Notes under the pieces: generated by a model
Told to the model about the DNA's origin: nothing
The model's input: the letters and a program-made list of their open reading frames with translations, nothing else
The model's database searches: none
Shown here: one piece after another, positions 8,550 through 16,726 of the stretch
Layout of the letters: every line of letters begins with the position of its first letter
How positions within the stretch are numbered: the first letter of the stretch is position 1
Translations under genes and position numbers: made by a program
Source of the DNA: Citrobacter sp. Res13-Sevr-PEB04-36
Lineage (GTDB): Bacteria; Pseudomonadota; Gammaproteobacteria; Enterobacterales; Enterobacteriaceae
Assembly: GCF_015672735.1 (NCBI RefSeq)
Contig: NZ_JADABY010000005.1
Span: 48,708 to 112,707 of the forward strand
Direction of reading: 5' to 3'
DNA: 64,000 nt

Positions 8550-9875
8550 TTACATGAATGCAGCCATACTGACCTTCATGGTGTACGTTTCCACCAGCGT
8601 ATTGGTGTACTCTTCCACATAGCGCTCATAGTTGGTGTTATAGGTGTTAGTCAGCTGATCGCCTTCGTCCTGAATTTTGCTCTGCTGGTCATCAATGTTT
8701 TCCTGGCGCATAGCAATGATGCCGTTACTGGAATCCAGATAGCTTTCCATCAGGTCATCCATCTGCGCGACCATACTGTCATCACCGACAAATATTGAAG
8801 TCAGCCCGTCCGGATTTTCGTCCATTTCTTCGCTGAACTGAGTGGAGTCAATCTGTAAGTGCCCATCGGAATCCAGCGTGATGCCATAATCGACAATCGA
8901 TACGCCACCGTAAGAAGCGTGAGCAATATCATCCATCTGATTTGCCAGCGAATTCATACCCGCATCACCGGCAAAAACCCCAGCCGCCGTATCGTCATCA
9001 CCATAACTGGTCAGGGAATCGATGGTGTCCACTAGCGTGTTATAAGCATCGACAAAGGTCTGGACTTTGGCCTGCGATCCGCTGGAGTCTTCCGCCACAG
9101 TAAAAGTCGTCACATCATTAGGATCATCAGGATCGCTGACCTCAGAAAAAGTCATCGTCACGCCGGGGATAACATCATCGAAGGTATTGGTGCTACTGGT
9201 AATTTCAGGACCACTCTGGTTTCCCAGATGAATCTCCGCGTCCTGCGCTTCCGTAACATTATTCTTACTGGTAGCAATCGCATCAGAAAATGTATCATTT
9301 CCCGTTACGCTGACTGAAAATCCACTTTGCTCTCCCGTCGTATCAGAAGTCAGCATAATGGTGGTCGTATCACCCGTTTTGACCAGCGCCGCCGAGACAC
9401 CGGGGTTGTCGTCAGAATCATTAATCGCATCGACCAACTCGCTGGAATCAATAAAGTTGTCACCATCCTGATCGGCTGCTGCCAGATCGATATCCATGGT
9501 CGTGCCATCATCCATAGAGAGTTCAAACGTACCGGATGCGCTGAACTGGTCATCGCTCATACTGAACGTTGTCTGCTGTGCCTGGGCCAGTTTTGTGACG
9601 TAAAATGAGTAGGTCCCCGGCTGTGCCTGCGAGTTTGCCGATACTGTATTCGACTCATTGTTCGACGTAGCTGAAAACGTCAGCGGGCCATCGGTGTCAC
9701 TGTTCAGGGCATCAATAGCTGACTGAAAATCCGTAAGAGCCGTACTTAACGAGTCCAGTCCAGCGCTCTCTGCGTCCAGGTCTGCCTGCTCGTTCTGCAG
9801 GTTAGCCGCCTGCGTGGCAATATCCGCGTAGGCAAATTGTTGTGCTAATTTTTGGATCGGACTCGTAAAGCTCAT
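8550..9875 (-). CDS. lafB: Filament cap protein LafB (FliD family)
   Basis: A 441-aa filament cap (HAP2) that sits on the growing flagellum and folds incoming flagellin. It has the FliD N-terminal coiled coil (about residues 15-60, SPIQKLAQQF to DLDAESAGLDSL) and the FliD C-terminal helix with a terminal AAFM. The middle is very acidic, with many Asp, Thr and Ser (for example SDPDDPNDVTTF), and looks variable. It is the first gene of the late operon, preceded by a sigma-54-type promoter at 9909-9926. Confidence 0.92.
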   Translation of the reverse strand: MSFTSPIQKLAQQFAYADIATQAANLQNEQADLDAESAGLDSLSTALTDFQSAIDALNSDTDGPLTFSATSNNESNTVSANSQAQPGTYSFYVTKLAQAQQTTFSMSDDQFSASGTFELSMDDGTTMDIDLAAADQDGDNFIDSSELVDAINDSDDNPGVSAALVKTGDTTTIMLTSDTTGEQSGFSVSVTGNDTFSDAIATSKNNVTEAQDAEIHLGNQSGPEITSSTNTFDDVIPGVTMTFSEVSDPDDPNDVTTFTVAEDSSGSQAKVQTFVDAYNTLVDTIDSLTSYGDDDTAAGVFAGDAGMNSLANQMDDIAHASYGGVSIVDYGITLDSDGHLQIDSTQFSEEMDENPDGLTSIFVGDDSMVAQMDDLMESYLDSSNGIIAMRQENIDDQQSKIQDEGDQLTNTYNTNYERYVEEYTNTLVETYTMKVSMAAFM

Positions 9876-9908
9876 GATTGATGACCCCGTGTAATGTTAT
9901 TTATGTAT

Positions 9909-9926
9909 TAGCAAAATACATGCCAA
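9909..9926 (-). promoter_or_regulatory. Sigma-54-type promoter of the lafB operon
   Basis: On the minus strand, TTGGCATGTATTTTGCTA has the GG-N10-GC spacing of the -24/-12 element (consensus TGGCAC-N5-TTGCW). It lies 34 bp upstream of the lafB start and shares the core GGCATG...TTGC with sites before lfgB and lafV. Activation by LafK is inferred. Confidence 0.75.
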
Positions 9927-10023
9927 AATTTTTATTAATTAAATTCAATGGATTATTAGGGTAACGGAAGCCACCCTTCCCTTTTTCTGGAAGGTTTTCA
10001 GACGTATTCTCTGGGGCTGAAAG

Positions 10024-10051
10024 CACAACACCGCCAGTCGGCGGTGTTGTG
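10024..10051 (-). terminator. Stem-loop after lafA
   Basis: A perfect 12-bp stem with a 4-nt loop (CACAACACCGCC / GGCGGTGTTGTG) lies 28 bp after the lafA stop. The U-tract after it is poor, so it may act as a terminator or as a 3' stabiliser of the flagellin mRNA. Confidence 0.7.
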
Positions 10052-10079
10052 AATGGCGTCATTTCACCACTAAACTGAA

Positions 10080-10994
10080 TTACTGCAGCAGGCTGGAAAC
10101 CATGCTGGACATGCTGTTGGACTGCTTCAGCATGGTGATACCGGTTTGCATCAGCACCTGTTGCTGGGTCATGTTGGACGCTTCCGTCGCGTAGTCGGTA
10201 TCCATAATGTTACCGATCGCCACTTCAGTGTTGTCCTGCATGCTGGTCAGGTTAGCTGCGGTATCATTCAGACGGTTGATAGATGCACCCAGTTTGGACT
10301 GGATCTTAGACACGTCATCCATTGCAGTTGAAATGCTTGAGATCATTTTGTTTGCTGAACCTGACACAGTCAGTTCGGTACCGCCTGAAACACCCGCAGT
10401 TCCGCTAGTATCAGCCTGGTCTGCCCGGAAGGACGTACTGATACCTGACAGATGAACAGTCAATGTATCCAGTTGGCTAGAAATATTCACTGTCATGGTG
10501 TCGGACTCTTCAGCCCCGACCTGGAAGGTAACAGAATGCTGGAACAGACCGTCAGTTTTTGTATTGCTGGTACTAGAAACACCGAACAGATTGGTGCCGC
10601 CGTAGGTGGTGTTCTGCAGCATGTCAGACATCTGCTGACCCAGTTCGTCATACTCATCCTGCATTGACTGCAGATCTTCGTCGCTATACGTTCCGTTCGC
10701 TGCCTGGGTAGACAGGTCTTTCATGCGGCCCAGTACGTCGGTCATTTCATCAAACATGCTGTCTGCAGTCTGCAGCATTGCAGTTGCGTCCTGAATGTTG
10801 CTCAACGCAACGCCCATACCGCTGGACTGCGCAGTCAGGCGATTAGCAATCTGTTTGCCCGCGGCATCATCTGCAGAAGAGTTAATGCGGTTACCTGTCG
10901 CCAGACGTTCCATAGAGGTAGACAGAGATGCGCTGCTTTTATTAATGGCATTCACCGATGCCATTGAGGCGGTATTAGTATTAATCGATAACAT
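10080..10994 (-). CDS. lafA: Lateral flagellin LafA
   Basis: Filament subunit of 304 aa, made of the conserved N- and C-terminal D0/D1 helices (MLSINTNTASMASVNAINKS at the start; TGITMLKQSNSM and SSLLQ at the end) with only a short, Ser/Thr/Gly-rich middle (about residues 165-220). It is far shorter than E. coli FliC. The ATG at 10994 is preceded by AAGGAG at 7 nt and matches the flagellin N-terminus; the frame extends 22 codons upstream without support. It is transcribed alone from a sigma-28-type promoter and is the most likely acceptor for the modification enzymes encoded at 24.9-33.6 kb. Confidence 0.95.
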   Translation of the reverse strand: MLSINTNTASMASVNAINKSSASLSTSMERLATGNRINSSADDAAGKQIANRLTAQSSGMGVALSNIQDATAMLQTADSMFDEMTDVLGRMKDLSTQAANGTYSDEDLQSMQDEYDELGQQMSDMLQNTTYGGTNLFGVSSTSNTKTDGLFQHSVTFQVGAEESDTMTVNISSQLDTLTVHLSGISTSFRADQADTSGTAGVSGGTELTVSGSANKMISSISTAMDDVSKIQSKLGASINRLNDTAANLTSMQDNTEVAIGNIMDTDYATEASNMTQQQVLMQTGITMLKQSNSMSSMVSSLLQ

Positions 10995-11039
10995 GGTACA
11001 GCTCCTTGGTAAAAATCGTTTTCGTTTCGATACTCTGTA

Positions 11040-11067
11040 AAAACGACCAACCATCTGCAAAACTTAA
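11040..11067 (-). promoter_or_regulatory. Sigma-28-type promoter of lafA
   Basis: On the minus strand TTAAGTTT, a 12-bp spacer and GTCGTTTT resemble the FliA consensus (TAAAGTTT-N11-GCCGATAA). It lies 46 bp upstream of the lafA ATG. The same layout with GTCGCTTT precedes lfgM. LafS is the likely cognate factor. Confidence 0.7.
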
Positions 11068-11418
11068 AGCACGGTAAAAATTTTTTTCTCGGTATCAACA
11101 TCTGTTCATCTGGCTTGATGAAGAACCTGCTCCATTGAAATTTAGCTTTTCATGCCATTCCTTATACATCAACCCATTACTACAGGAAGAACGCAATCAA
11201 CATTAATTAAAAAATTATTAGAAATACCTAATCAAAGATAAATTAACTACAAATCAAAATAGCTAACATCATGAAAAAAATGAGATTAAACTCACCAGTG
11301 TTTTAATAAACCCAAACTTACAGGCCATTGATTTACATTTAGTTGCAAATACGACCAACTTTTGTATTGTGCGTTTCAGGCTCTTTCGTTACATTTCTAG
11401 TCCAATTTAGGACCGCTC
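11068..11418. other. AT-rich intergenic segment upstream of lafA
   Basis: This is the bulk of the 565-bp gap between the divergent genes lafA and lafZ. I see no coding potential. It is visibly AT-rich with several A- and T-tracts, a composition that fits silencing by H-NS-like proteins or control by the adjacent ToxR-like regulator, but I find no clear operator. Confidence 0.5.
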
Positions 11419-11446
11419 AAAAAAAAACCAACACCAATGATGCTGG
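11419..11446 (-). terminator. Rho-independent terminator on the minus strand
   Basis: On the minus strand CCAGCATC-ATT-GGTGTTGG (8-bp stem with G-U pairs, 3-nt loop) is followed by nine T. It would stop minus-strand transcripts that run on from the lfgB-lfgL-lafW operon antisense through the small secreted protein gene and lafZ, before they reach lafA. Confidence 0.72.
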
Positions 11447-11559
11447 CATTTTTATCCGAACAGCCAGAAAGACATCTCCGTTTTTCATAATTCTAATACT
11501 TTGATTTTTAACAGTATGACGCAAGGGATATTAAAGATCTTTCACGGGCAGATAACACT

Positions 11560-12513
11560 ATGAGTATTGTAGTCAACCACTGGCGGATGGATTCTTCGCT
11601 TAATGCATTAATCCATTGTGAGACAGGTGAAACGCGTCGTTTGGGCGAATACCATTTTATTCTGTTAGAAACATTAGCTAAAAATGCCGATACTGTTTTA
11701 TCACGTTCATTTTTAATGACTGAGGTTTGGAAGAATCGCATCGTTGGTGGAAATAGCCTCCCAACAGCCATTCATGCGTTACGCGTCGCTATCGATGATG
11801 ATGGCAAGCAGCAAGAAATTATCAAAACGATCCCTAAAAAAGGGTATTTGTTTAATAAAAATTACCTAACCGAAATCATTGACCTTAATATTAATGTGGT
11901 CGAAATCCCCAGCCATGATGAAGCGCTAGTTAATCCAGAAGATGAAGCGACTGACGACATAATCAGCATTAATAAAACAAACGATAAAAACATACAAAAT
12001 CAGTCCATTACTGGAATGATTGAAGAAAAAAACAACAAGGTAGTGGGTAGCAAACAGCATACTTACCGGGCCGCTTTGATTACGCTGTCGGTTGTCGTGA
12101 CTACTCTCTTTCTGCTGGCTATGATCTTTTATTTCAAAGTACCTTCCATGACCAAAACGGAAGAAACCCCTCAATTAGTAAAAGAGAGTCTTGAAAACGC
12201 CAATCGCATTACGGTTTTCCATCTTTACGATGCCGGTGAAAATAATAAAAAATCATCGCCAATCTCACAACATATCCTTCCCGGAGTACAGCAAGTTAAT
12301 CAACTGTTGCAGACGTACGATGCCACAATGACGATGTATTACAGGGTCTCACTGAACAAATTTTCGCTGGATATGGTATTAAGCAATCAATGTAATGACC
12401 AGTGGCAGTTGGCCCTGAGTTTCGACGACTGGCTAAATAAAGATAATGAGATGAATGGAATTTTAATTAAAGAAGTGGAGAAAATGTTAAATGAAATACC
12501 AAAATGCAAATAG
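11560..12513 (+). CDS. lafZ: ToxR/CadC-like transmembrane transcriptional regulator LafZ
   Basis: A 317-aa regulator with an N-terminal OmpR-type winged helix (about residues 1-105; the segment LPTAIHALRVAIDDDG and KTIPKKGYLF are typical of ToxR/CadC proteins), an acidic linker, one membrane segment at about 172-192 (LITLSVVVTTLFLLAMIFYF) and a periplasmic domain of about 120 aa. Such proteins bind DNA from the membrane and respond to periplasmic signals. It is divergent from lafA. Its 3' end overlaps the next gene by 23 bp. The named Flag-2 regulator lafZ fits this position; the targets are unknown. Confidence 0.78.
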   Translation: MSIVVNHWRMDSSLNALIHCETGETRRLGEYHFILLETLAKNADTVLSRSFLMTEVWKNRIVGGNSLPTAIHALRVAIDDDGKQQEIIKTIPKKGYLFNKNYLTEIIDLNINVVEIPSHDEALVNPEDEATDDIISINKTNDKNIQNQSITGMIEEKNNKVVGSKQHTYRAALITLSVVVTTLFLLAMIFYFKVPSMTKTEETPQLVKESLENANRITVFHLYDAGENNKKSSPISQHILPGVQQVNQLLQTYDATMTMYYRVSLNKFSLDMVLSNQCNDQWQLALSFDDWLNKDNEMNGILIKEVEKMLNEIPKCK

Positions 12514-12970
12514 TTATTTTTTCTCCGCACTGTCTGTCTTGACGTTATTTTCCAGTTTCGTGGCGCACGCCCATATTGAAAACACGGTGATTTCTAGCTA
12601 CAACCTTACCACGGGTAAAAATGTCCACTATGAACTGTTGGTCAGCCCACGAAATCAAAACACCACAGTTACTCTTGTTCCTCTTGAGCAAAATAACAAA
12701 GCGGCTTCAATTTTTAAGATTTCAGCGTGTATTAATCGTTATACGGGTTCATCTAAACAGGGTGAGTTTCATTTTAGTGCGGCAAAAGCTGCTCAAAATG
12801 ACCCTCGCTTATCAAACTTTGGTACCTTTGTGACTGAGCATAATTTGCACACCTGGTGGATTCATTTAAATGCAAAACAGAATTTGCTTTTTACTCAGGA
12901 TGTTGGAGGTCTGTTAGTCACAGACCCCTCTACATTTTTATTCTCAACAAAACCCTGTCAGACCAATTAA
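12491..12970 (+). CDS. Small secreted (periplasmic) protein of unknown function
   Basis: A 159-aa protein with a clear signal peptide (hydrophobic residues about 9-25, cleavage after AHA). I do not recognise the mature part; it has two Cys (SACIN and KPCQ) that could form a disulfide in the periplasm. GGAG lies 10 nt upstream of the ATG, inside the end of lafZ, so the two genes overlap by 23 bp and are co-translated. The pairing of a ToxR-like regulator with a periplasmic product recalls toxR-toxS, but there is no recognisable sequence similarity. The stop shares the TTAA tetranucleotide with the convergent lafW stop. Confidence 0.72.
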   Translation: MKYQNANSYFFSALSVLTLFSSFVAHAHIENTVISSYNLTTGKNVHYELLVSPRNQNTTVTLVPLEQNNKAASIFKISACINRYTGSSKQGEFHFSAAKAAQNDPRLSNFGTFVTEHNLHTWWIHLNAKQNLLFTQDVGGLLVTDPSTFLFSTKPCQTN

Positions 12971-13968
12971 CGTAATAAACTGCGAACGGTCTGACTGGAC
13001 AGTCGGGCCTGGCCATTAACCGCTTGCGCTAACACCTGATAATTATGGTTAGCGTGATTTAATACCCCACCGAGTGACTCTGATGCTTTTACCGCACTTT
13101 CCGCCTGCGGAAAACGCGCCATACCGTCAATCAACTGTCGGGCCTTTTCCTGCTGGGCGGCCATTTGAGCACGCTGGTCGCCAATAAAATCCAGCGCCTG
13201 TTGTAACCCATCTTGCGAACGGGAGTTGCTCTGCAATACGCTTTGCTGCAATTCGTCCGTTCGGCAAGGATCGGCAAATGTCTTCAACACAGTGAACGCC
13301 GATGATTTCGCGTCCACATCACGCATACTCAACGTTTGCTCGACCTGCGGCCACTGTTTTTCCGTGGTAGAGAAGGCCAGCGCCCCCTGTTGTTCATGGA
13401 TCTGCACGCCAACACGCCGCAGTGCATGGCTCATTATCATCTGGTACTGGCCAGGTTCAGAATTCTCATCTACCACAACAGCCGAGTGCTGAGTCTGCCG
13501 ACCATCAGAAACACTAAACATTCGCGAGCCCATCGCACTTTTTTGTAGCATCTGAGCCAGGTCCGGCGAGTGAAATGTCACTCTCGCCTCTCCCTGTAGC
13601 ATTGGGCGTAACTGCCTGTCGACTGCACCACCTGATAATGACGCTCTCTTTTCCAGCCATTGGGAAAGTTCAGCGCCCTTCTGCTGCTGCGCCTGTCCGC
13701 CCCGACGAGAAGCATGGCGGTAATCCAGTAAATGCTGCTCCAGTTGTCCCAGGTAGTGATCGGCCTGTTGCAGCGTGGTGAGCTGGTCGTTGAGCTGAAC
13801 GCTGTAACGCTGAGGCCGGGTTGTAATGAGTGGGGAGGCCGGGTAATCACTCGCCGTGGCGGGTAACTTTTGACGGACAGGGGCATTCTGCGCAACCGCA
13901 TGGGGCTGCACAGAAGGATTAAGTGCTCCGCTACCGGAGAGTGACGTTGTATTTAAACCGACCTGCAT
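12967..13968 (-). CDS. lafW: Putative hook-associated/flagellar protein LafW
   Basis: A 333-aa Gln-, Ala- and Ser-rich soluble protein with long predicted helices (about residues 55-105 and 250-330), at the end of the lfg operon directly after the FlgL homologue. Published Flag-2 annotations call the gene here LafW, a putative hook-associated protein; the sequence itself gives only low-complexity and helical features that fit an exported axial protein. It converges with the small secreted protein gene, the two stop codons overlapping by 4 bp. Confidence 0.6.
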   Translation of the reverse strand: MQVGLNTTSLSGSGALNPSVQPHAVAQNAPVRQKLPATASDYPASPLITTRPQRYSVQLNDQLTTLQQADHYLGQLEQHLLDYRHASRRGGQAQQQKGAELSQWLEKRASLSGGAVDRQLRPMLQGEARVTFHSPDLAQMLQKSAMGSRMFSVSDGRQTQHSAVVVDENSEPGQYQMIMSHALRRVGVQIHEQQGALAFSTTEKQWPQVEQTLSMRDVDAKSSAFTVLKTFADPCRTDELQQSVLQSNSRSQDGLQQALDFIGDQRAQMAAQQEKARQLIDGMARFPQAESAVKASESLGGVLNHANHNYQVLAQAVNGQARLSSQTVRSLLR

Positions 13969-13993
13969 ACTATTCCTGGGCTGCTGCTTACTG

Positions 13994-14923
13994 TTAAATC
14001 ACACTGAAAAGGTTCAACTCACTCACTTTCGAGTAGGTTTTTAAGGTGGCTTCCATCGCCATTTCCAGACCAGTGAAGGTAATGGAGGCGGGACCGTAAT
14101 CCAGATCGCTTAATTGGCCAATGAGCTGATCGTTAGAAGTGGAGATATCCGTCTGGGCACCGCTTAGCATGCTCATCGTATTCTGTGTTTCACCGATGGT
14201 GGCAATAGAGGCATTGAGCGCGTCAGACGAATCATCCACCGTATTGATGGCATTCTGAATGTCACTTTGCACCTGCGGATCTGAAGGGTCAACCGACGGG
14301 TCCTGGAGCTCTTTCGACAGCGACGTCAGGGTGTTCAATACATCCAGGCTGTCGCCGAAGAAATCGCTGACCGCAACGTTAGTGTCGACCTCAACGCCGT
14401 TAGATACCGTTGTTTGGCGATGATCGCTATTTCCCTGATAGGTATAGCTGTCAGTCACGCCATCTCCATCATCATCAACCGCGACAATCGGCGGCTGATC
14501 GTTGATCGTCCCACCAAACACATAGTGGCCGTCTTCGTCCTGGTAATTTAGCGCCGCCACCATAGCTTCAGTCATTGACTGAATATCCTGCCCCAGGCTG
14601 GATAACGACTCGGCAGTATTGGTACCGTTTGCCGCTTCCAGCAGATCGTCACGAATCGCTAACAGATCGTTATTAACACCATCAAGAATTGATTCCTGCT
14701 GGCTCATGCCCGCCGACGCGGAATCAATATTACTTTGATACTGGTCAAGGGCCGATTGCTGGCGATTAAGCTGGGTGATACGCGTTGCAGAGATCGGATC
14801 GTCTGACGGTAACAGAATACTTTTCCCTGTCGCCATCTGCGTGACGACATGGGACAGATCGCTGGAGAGGTTGTTAAAACTCTGCGTCATAGACACATAG
14901 GATTGTTGGGTAGATACGCGCAA
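13994..14923 (-). CDS. lfgL: Hook-filament junction protein LfgL (FlgL/HAP3)
   Basis: A 309-aa flagellin-like junction protein. The N-terminal D0/D1 helices are recognisable (MRVSTQQSYVSMTQSFNNLS, then LPSDDPISATRITQLNRQQS), as is the C-terminal segment TFTGLEMAMEATLKTYSKVS. Length is close to E. coli FlgL. It forms, with LfgK, the adaptor between hook and filament. It lies 17 bp downstream of lfgK. Confidence 0.92.
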   Translation of the reverse strand: MRVSTQQSYVSMTQSFNNLSSDLSHVVTQMATGKSILLPSDDPISATRITQLNRQQSALDQYQSNIDSASAGMSQQESILDGVNNDLLAIRDDLLEAANGTNTAESLSSLGQDIQSMTEAMVAALNYQDEDGHYVFGGTINDQPPIVAVDDDGDGVTDSYTYQGNSDHRQTTVSNGVEVDTNVAVSDFFGDSLDVLNTLTSLSKELQDPSVDPSDPQVQSDIQNAINTVDDSSDALNASIATIGETQNTMSMLSGAQTDISTSNDQLIGQLSDLDYGPASITFTGLEMAMEATLKTYSKVSELNLFSVI

Positions 14924-14940
14924 AATAATAGCCCTCCAGG

Positions 14941-16317
14941 TTAGCTACACATTTCCAGCACAGAATCGAAAATATCCGCGCCCGTTGAGATGACTTTCAG
15001 GTTAGCCTCATAAATCTGCTGATAGGTAATGAGGTTTACCGCTTCTTCGTCCATACTGACGCCACTGACGCTACTTTGCTGGTTCTGTGCTTCGGAGTAG
15101 ACGTTCGCCGCCGCTTCAGCTTCCGTCTGGTTTTGCTGGCTGTAGATACCAATGTTACTGATGATCGACGAGCAGGCTTCGCCCACGGTTACGCTGCCGA
15201 GACCGTCTATGTCCAACGGTTCGGTAGAGATGTTGATCAGCGCCTGCAGGTTATCGCTGTTGCCGCTTTCGTCAGGTGAACTGGAAAAAGCCAGTTCATC
15301 GGCGGTAATATCAGGGTTAACTTCCAGCGGTCCATCTGATGAGTTTTCATCATAAATAAACAGCGGTTCACCGGGATTACCGTTCAGATCATAACCCTGC
15401 GCCAGTTGAGTGTTCACCGCATCGGCAAATTGCTCTGCCATACTATTAATGGTGCCGGTCAGCGGTGTCAGCACCTCATTTTGGTAATCAAACAACGCGC
15501 CCATAGAACCACCTGTATCGGTGTCCATTGACGATGTTGTCCCCGCGAACGTCAGCGACATGCTCTGTGTGCCGTCGGCGTTGGTATCCAGCTCAATGGT
15601 GGAACTCTCCTGTCCGCTGACCAACGGCTGACCGTTTTGCAGCGTAACATCGTAGTTGCCCTCATCATCAATATTGACCTGGACATCCATGATGCCACTG
15701 AGCTGCTCAACCATTTGGTCGCGGGCATCGTACAGCGCAGACGCATTATCACCGTTGGCTTCCGCTTCAGTGATCTGCTGGTTGTAGCTGGCAATACCGC
15801 TGGTAAGCGTATTCACCTGCGCAACCATCGCCTGCTCCTGGCTAACGATTTCACTACTTTGCGAATCGATGTAATCCAGGGTGTTATCCACGCGCAGCGC
15901 CAGCGCGCCTGATTCACTGATCACCTGCTCACGCAAAGCAGAATCATCCGGGCTGGTCGTCGCCGCGTTCAGTGCGGAAAAAAAGTTATCAAAGCCCCCG
16001 CTAAGGCTACTGTTATCATCGCTAAGTACAGTTTCCAACTGGGTTAAATACTCCTGTTGGGTATTGTAATAACCGTAATCACTGGCGGCATACCAGACTT
16101 GATTAACCTGATACTGGTTTGAAACACGGCGAATGCTGTCTACTTGTACCCCATTCCCGGCACTGTTTGACGACCCCGAACTGGCACCAATAGTACTGGT
16201 CACAGCAACCTGTCTGGTGTAACCATCCGTCATGGCGTTTGCGGTATTCTGCGCGGTAACGTTAAGCTCCACCTGCGCCGTAGATGCGCCGCTGTAGCCA
16301 ATATTAATCATATCCAT
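14941..16317 (-). CDS. lfgK: Hook-filament junction protein LfgK (FlgK/HAP1)
   Basis: A 458-aa HAP1 homologue, shorter than E. coli FlgK (547 aa) because of a reduced variable middle. N-terminal motif TAQNTANAMTDGYTRQV corresponds to the axial-protein signature, and the C-terminus ends with SVSGVSMDEEAVNLITYQQI and a terminal helix. I chose the ATG at 16317 because AAGGA lies 7 nt upstream; another ATG follows at 16311. A 91-bp gap separates it from lfgJ. Confidence 0.92.
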   Translation of the reverse strand: MDMINIGYSGASTAQVELNVTAQNTANAMTDGYTRQVAVTSTIGASSGSSNSAGNGVQVDSIRRVSNQYQVNQVWYAASDYGYYNTQQEYLTQLETVLSDDNSSLSGGFDNFFSALNAATTSPDDSALREQVISESGALALRVDNTLDYIDSQSSEIVSQEQAMVAQVNTLTSGIASYNQQITEAEANGDNASALYDARDQMVEQLSGIMDVQVNIDDEGNYDVTLQNGQPLVSGQESSTIELDTNADGTQSMSLTFAGTTSSMDTDTGGSMGALFDYQNEVLTPLTGTINSMAEQFADAVNTQLAQGYDLNGNPGEPLFIYDENSSDGPLEVNPDITADELAFSSSPDESGNSDNLQALINISTEPLDIDGLGSVTVGEACSSIISNIGIYSQQNQTEAEAAANVYSEAQNQQSSVSGVSMDEEAVNLITYQQIYEANLKVISTGADIFDSVLEMCS

Positions 16318-16417
16318 CAAAGAGTCCTTGCCGGGTAATCATCCGGTCTGTCGTTAACAACCTTGCCGTTAAAGAGCGGCGAAAGTGGTTCAATTCTTAA
16401 GTCGCCGCCGGTGTTCA

Positions 16418-16726
16418 TCATTTGTTATGCGGAGAAAGTTGCTTAACGAGCATGGCTGCAATCCCAATACCGTGATGCTGGGCCAGGCTGTTGCACAGCT
16501 GGTCATCATAAAAACCCTGCATCATCCGTACTGAATCGCTGTTAAACGGGTTATCTTTGGAATCAAAGATCTCATTGGTTTTACGCATCTCTTTCATCAT
16601 GTTGCGTAAGAAAATCGCCTCAAACTGCTGAGCCGCTTTCTGTAAATCGTTATCTTTGATTTTGGGTCCCATTAACGCATCGCTACCGTCAACGCCCCCG
16701 CTATGCCTCACCTTGATATCAGACAT
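16418..16726 (-). CDS. lfgJ: Rod cap protein LfgJ (FlgJ N-terminal type, no muramidase)
   Basis: A 102-aa protein equal to only the rod-capping half of E. coli FlgJ (313 aa). The FlgJ rod-binding motif is seen at about residues 30-80 (AAQQFEAIFLRNMMKEMRK, then SVRMMQGFYDDQL). The C-terminal peptidoglycan hydrolase domain is absent, so a separate enzyme must open the cell wall for the rod. Its ATG overlaps the lfgI stop as TAATG. Confidence 0.88.
   Translation of the reverse strand: MSDIKVRHSGGVDGSDALMGPKIKDNDLQKAAQQFEAIFLRNMMKEMRKTNEIFDSKDNPFNSDSVRMMQGFYDDQLCNSLAQHHGIGIAAMLVKQLSPHNK

Noticed and set aside
11140..11170. A fourth GGCATG sigma-54-like site upstream of lafA (minus strand)
   Set aside because: GG to GC spacing is 8 instead of 10, and a better sigma-28-type promoter stands closer to lafA.
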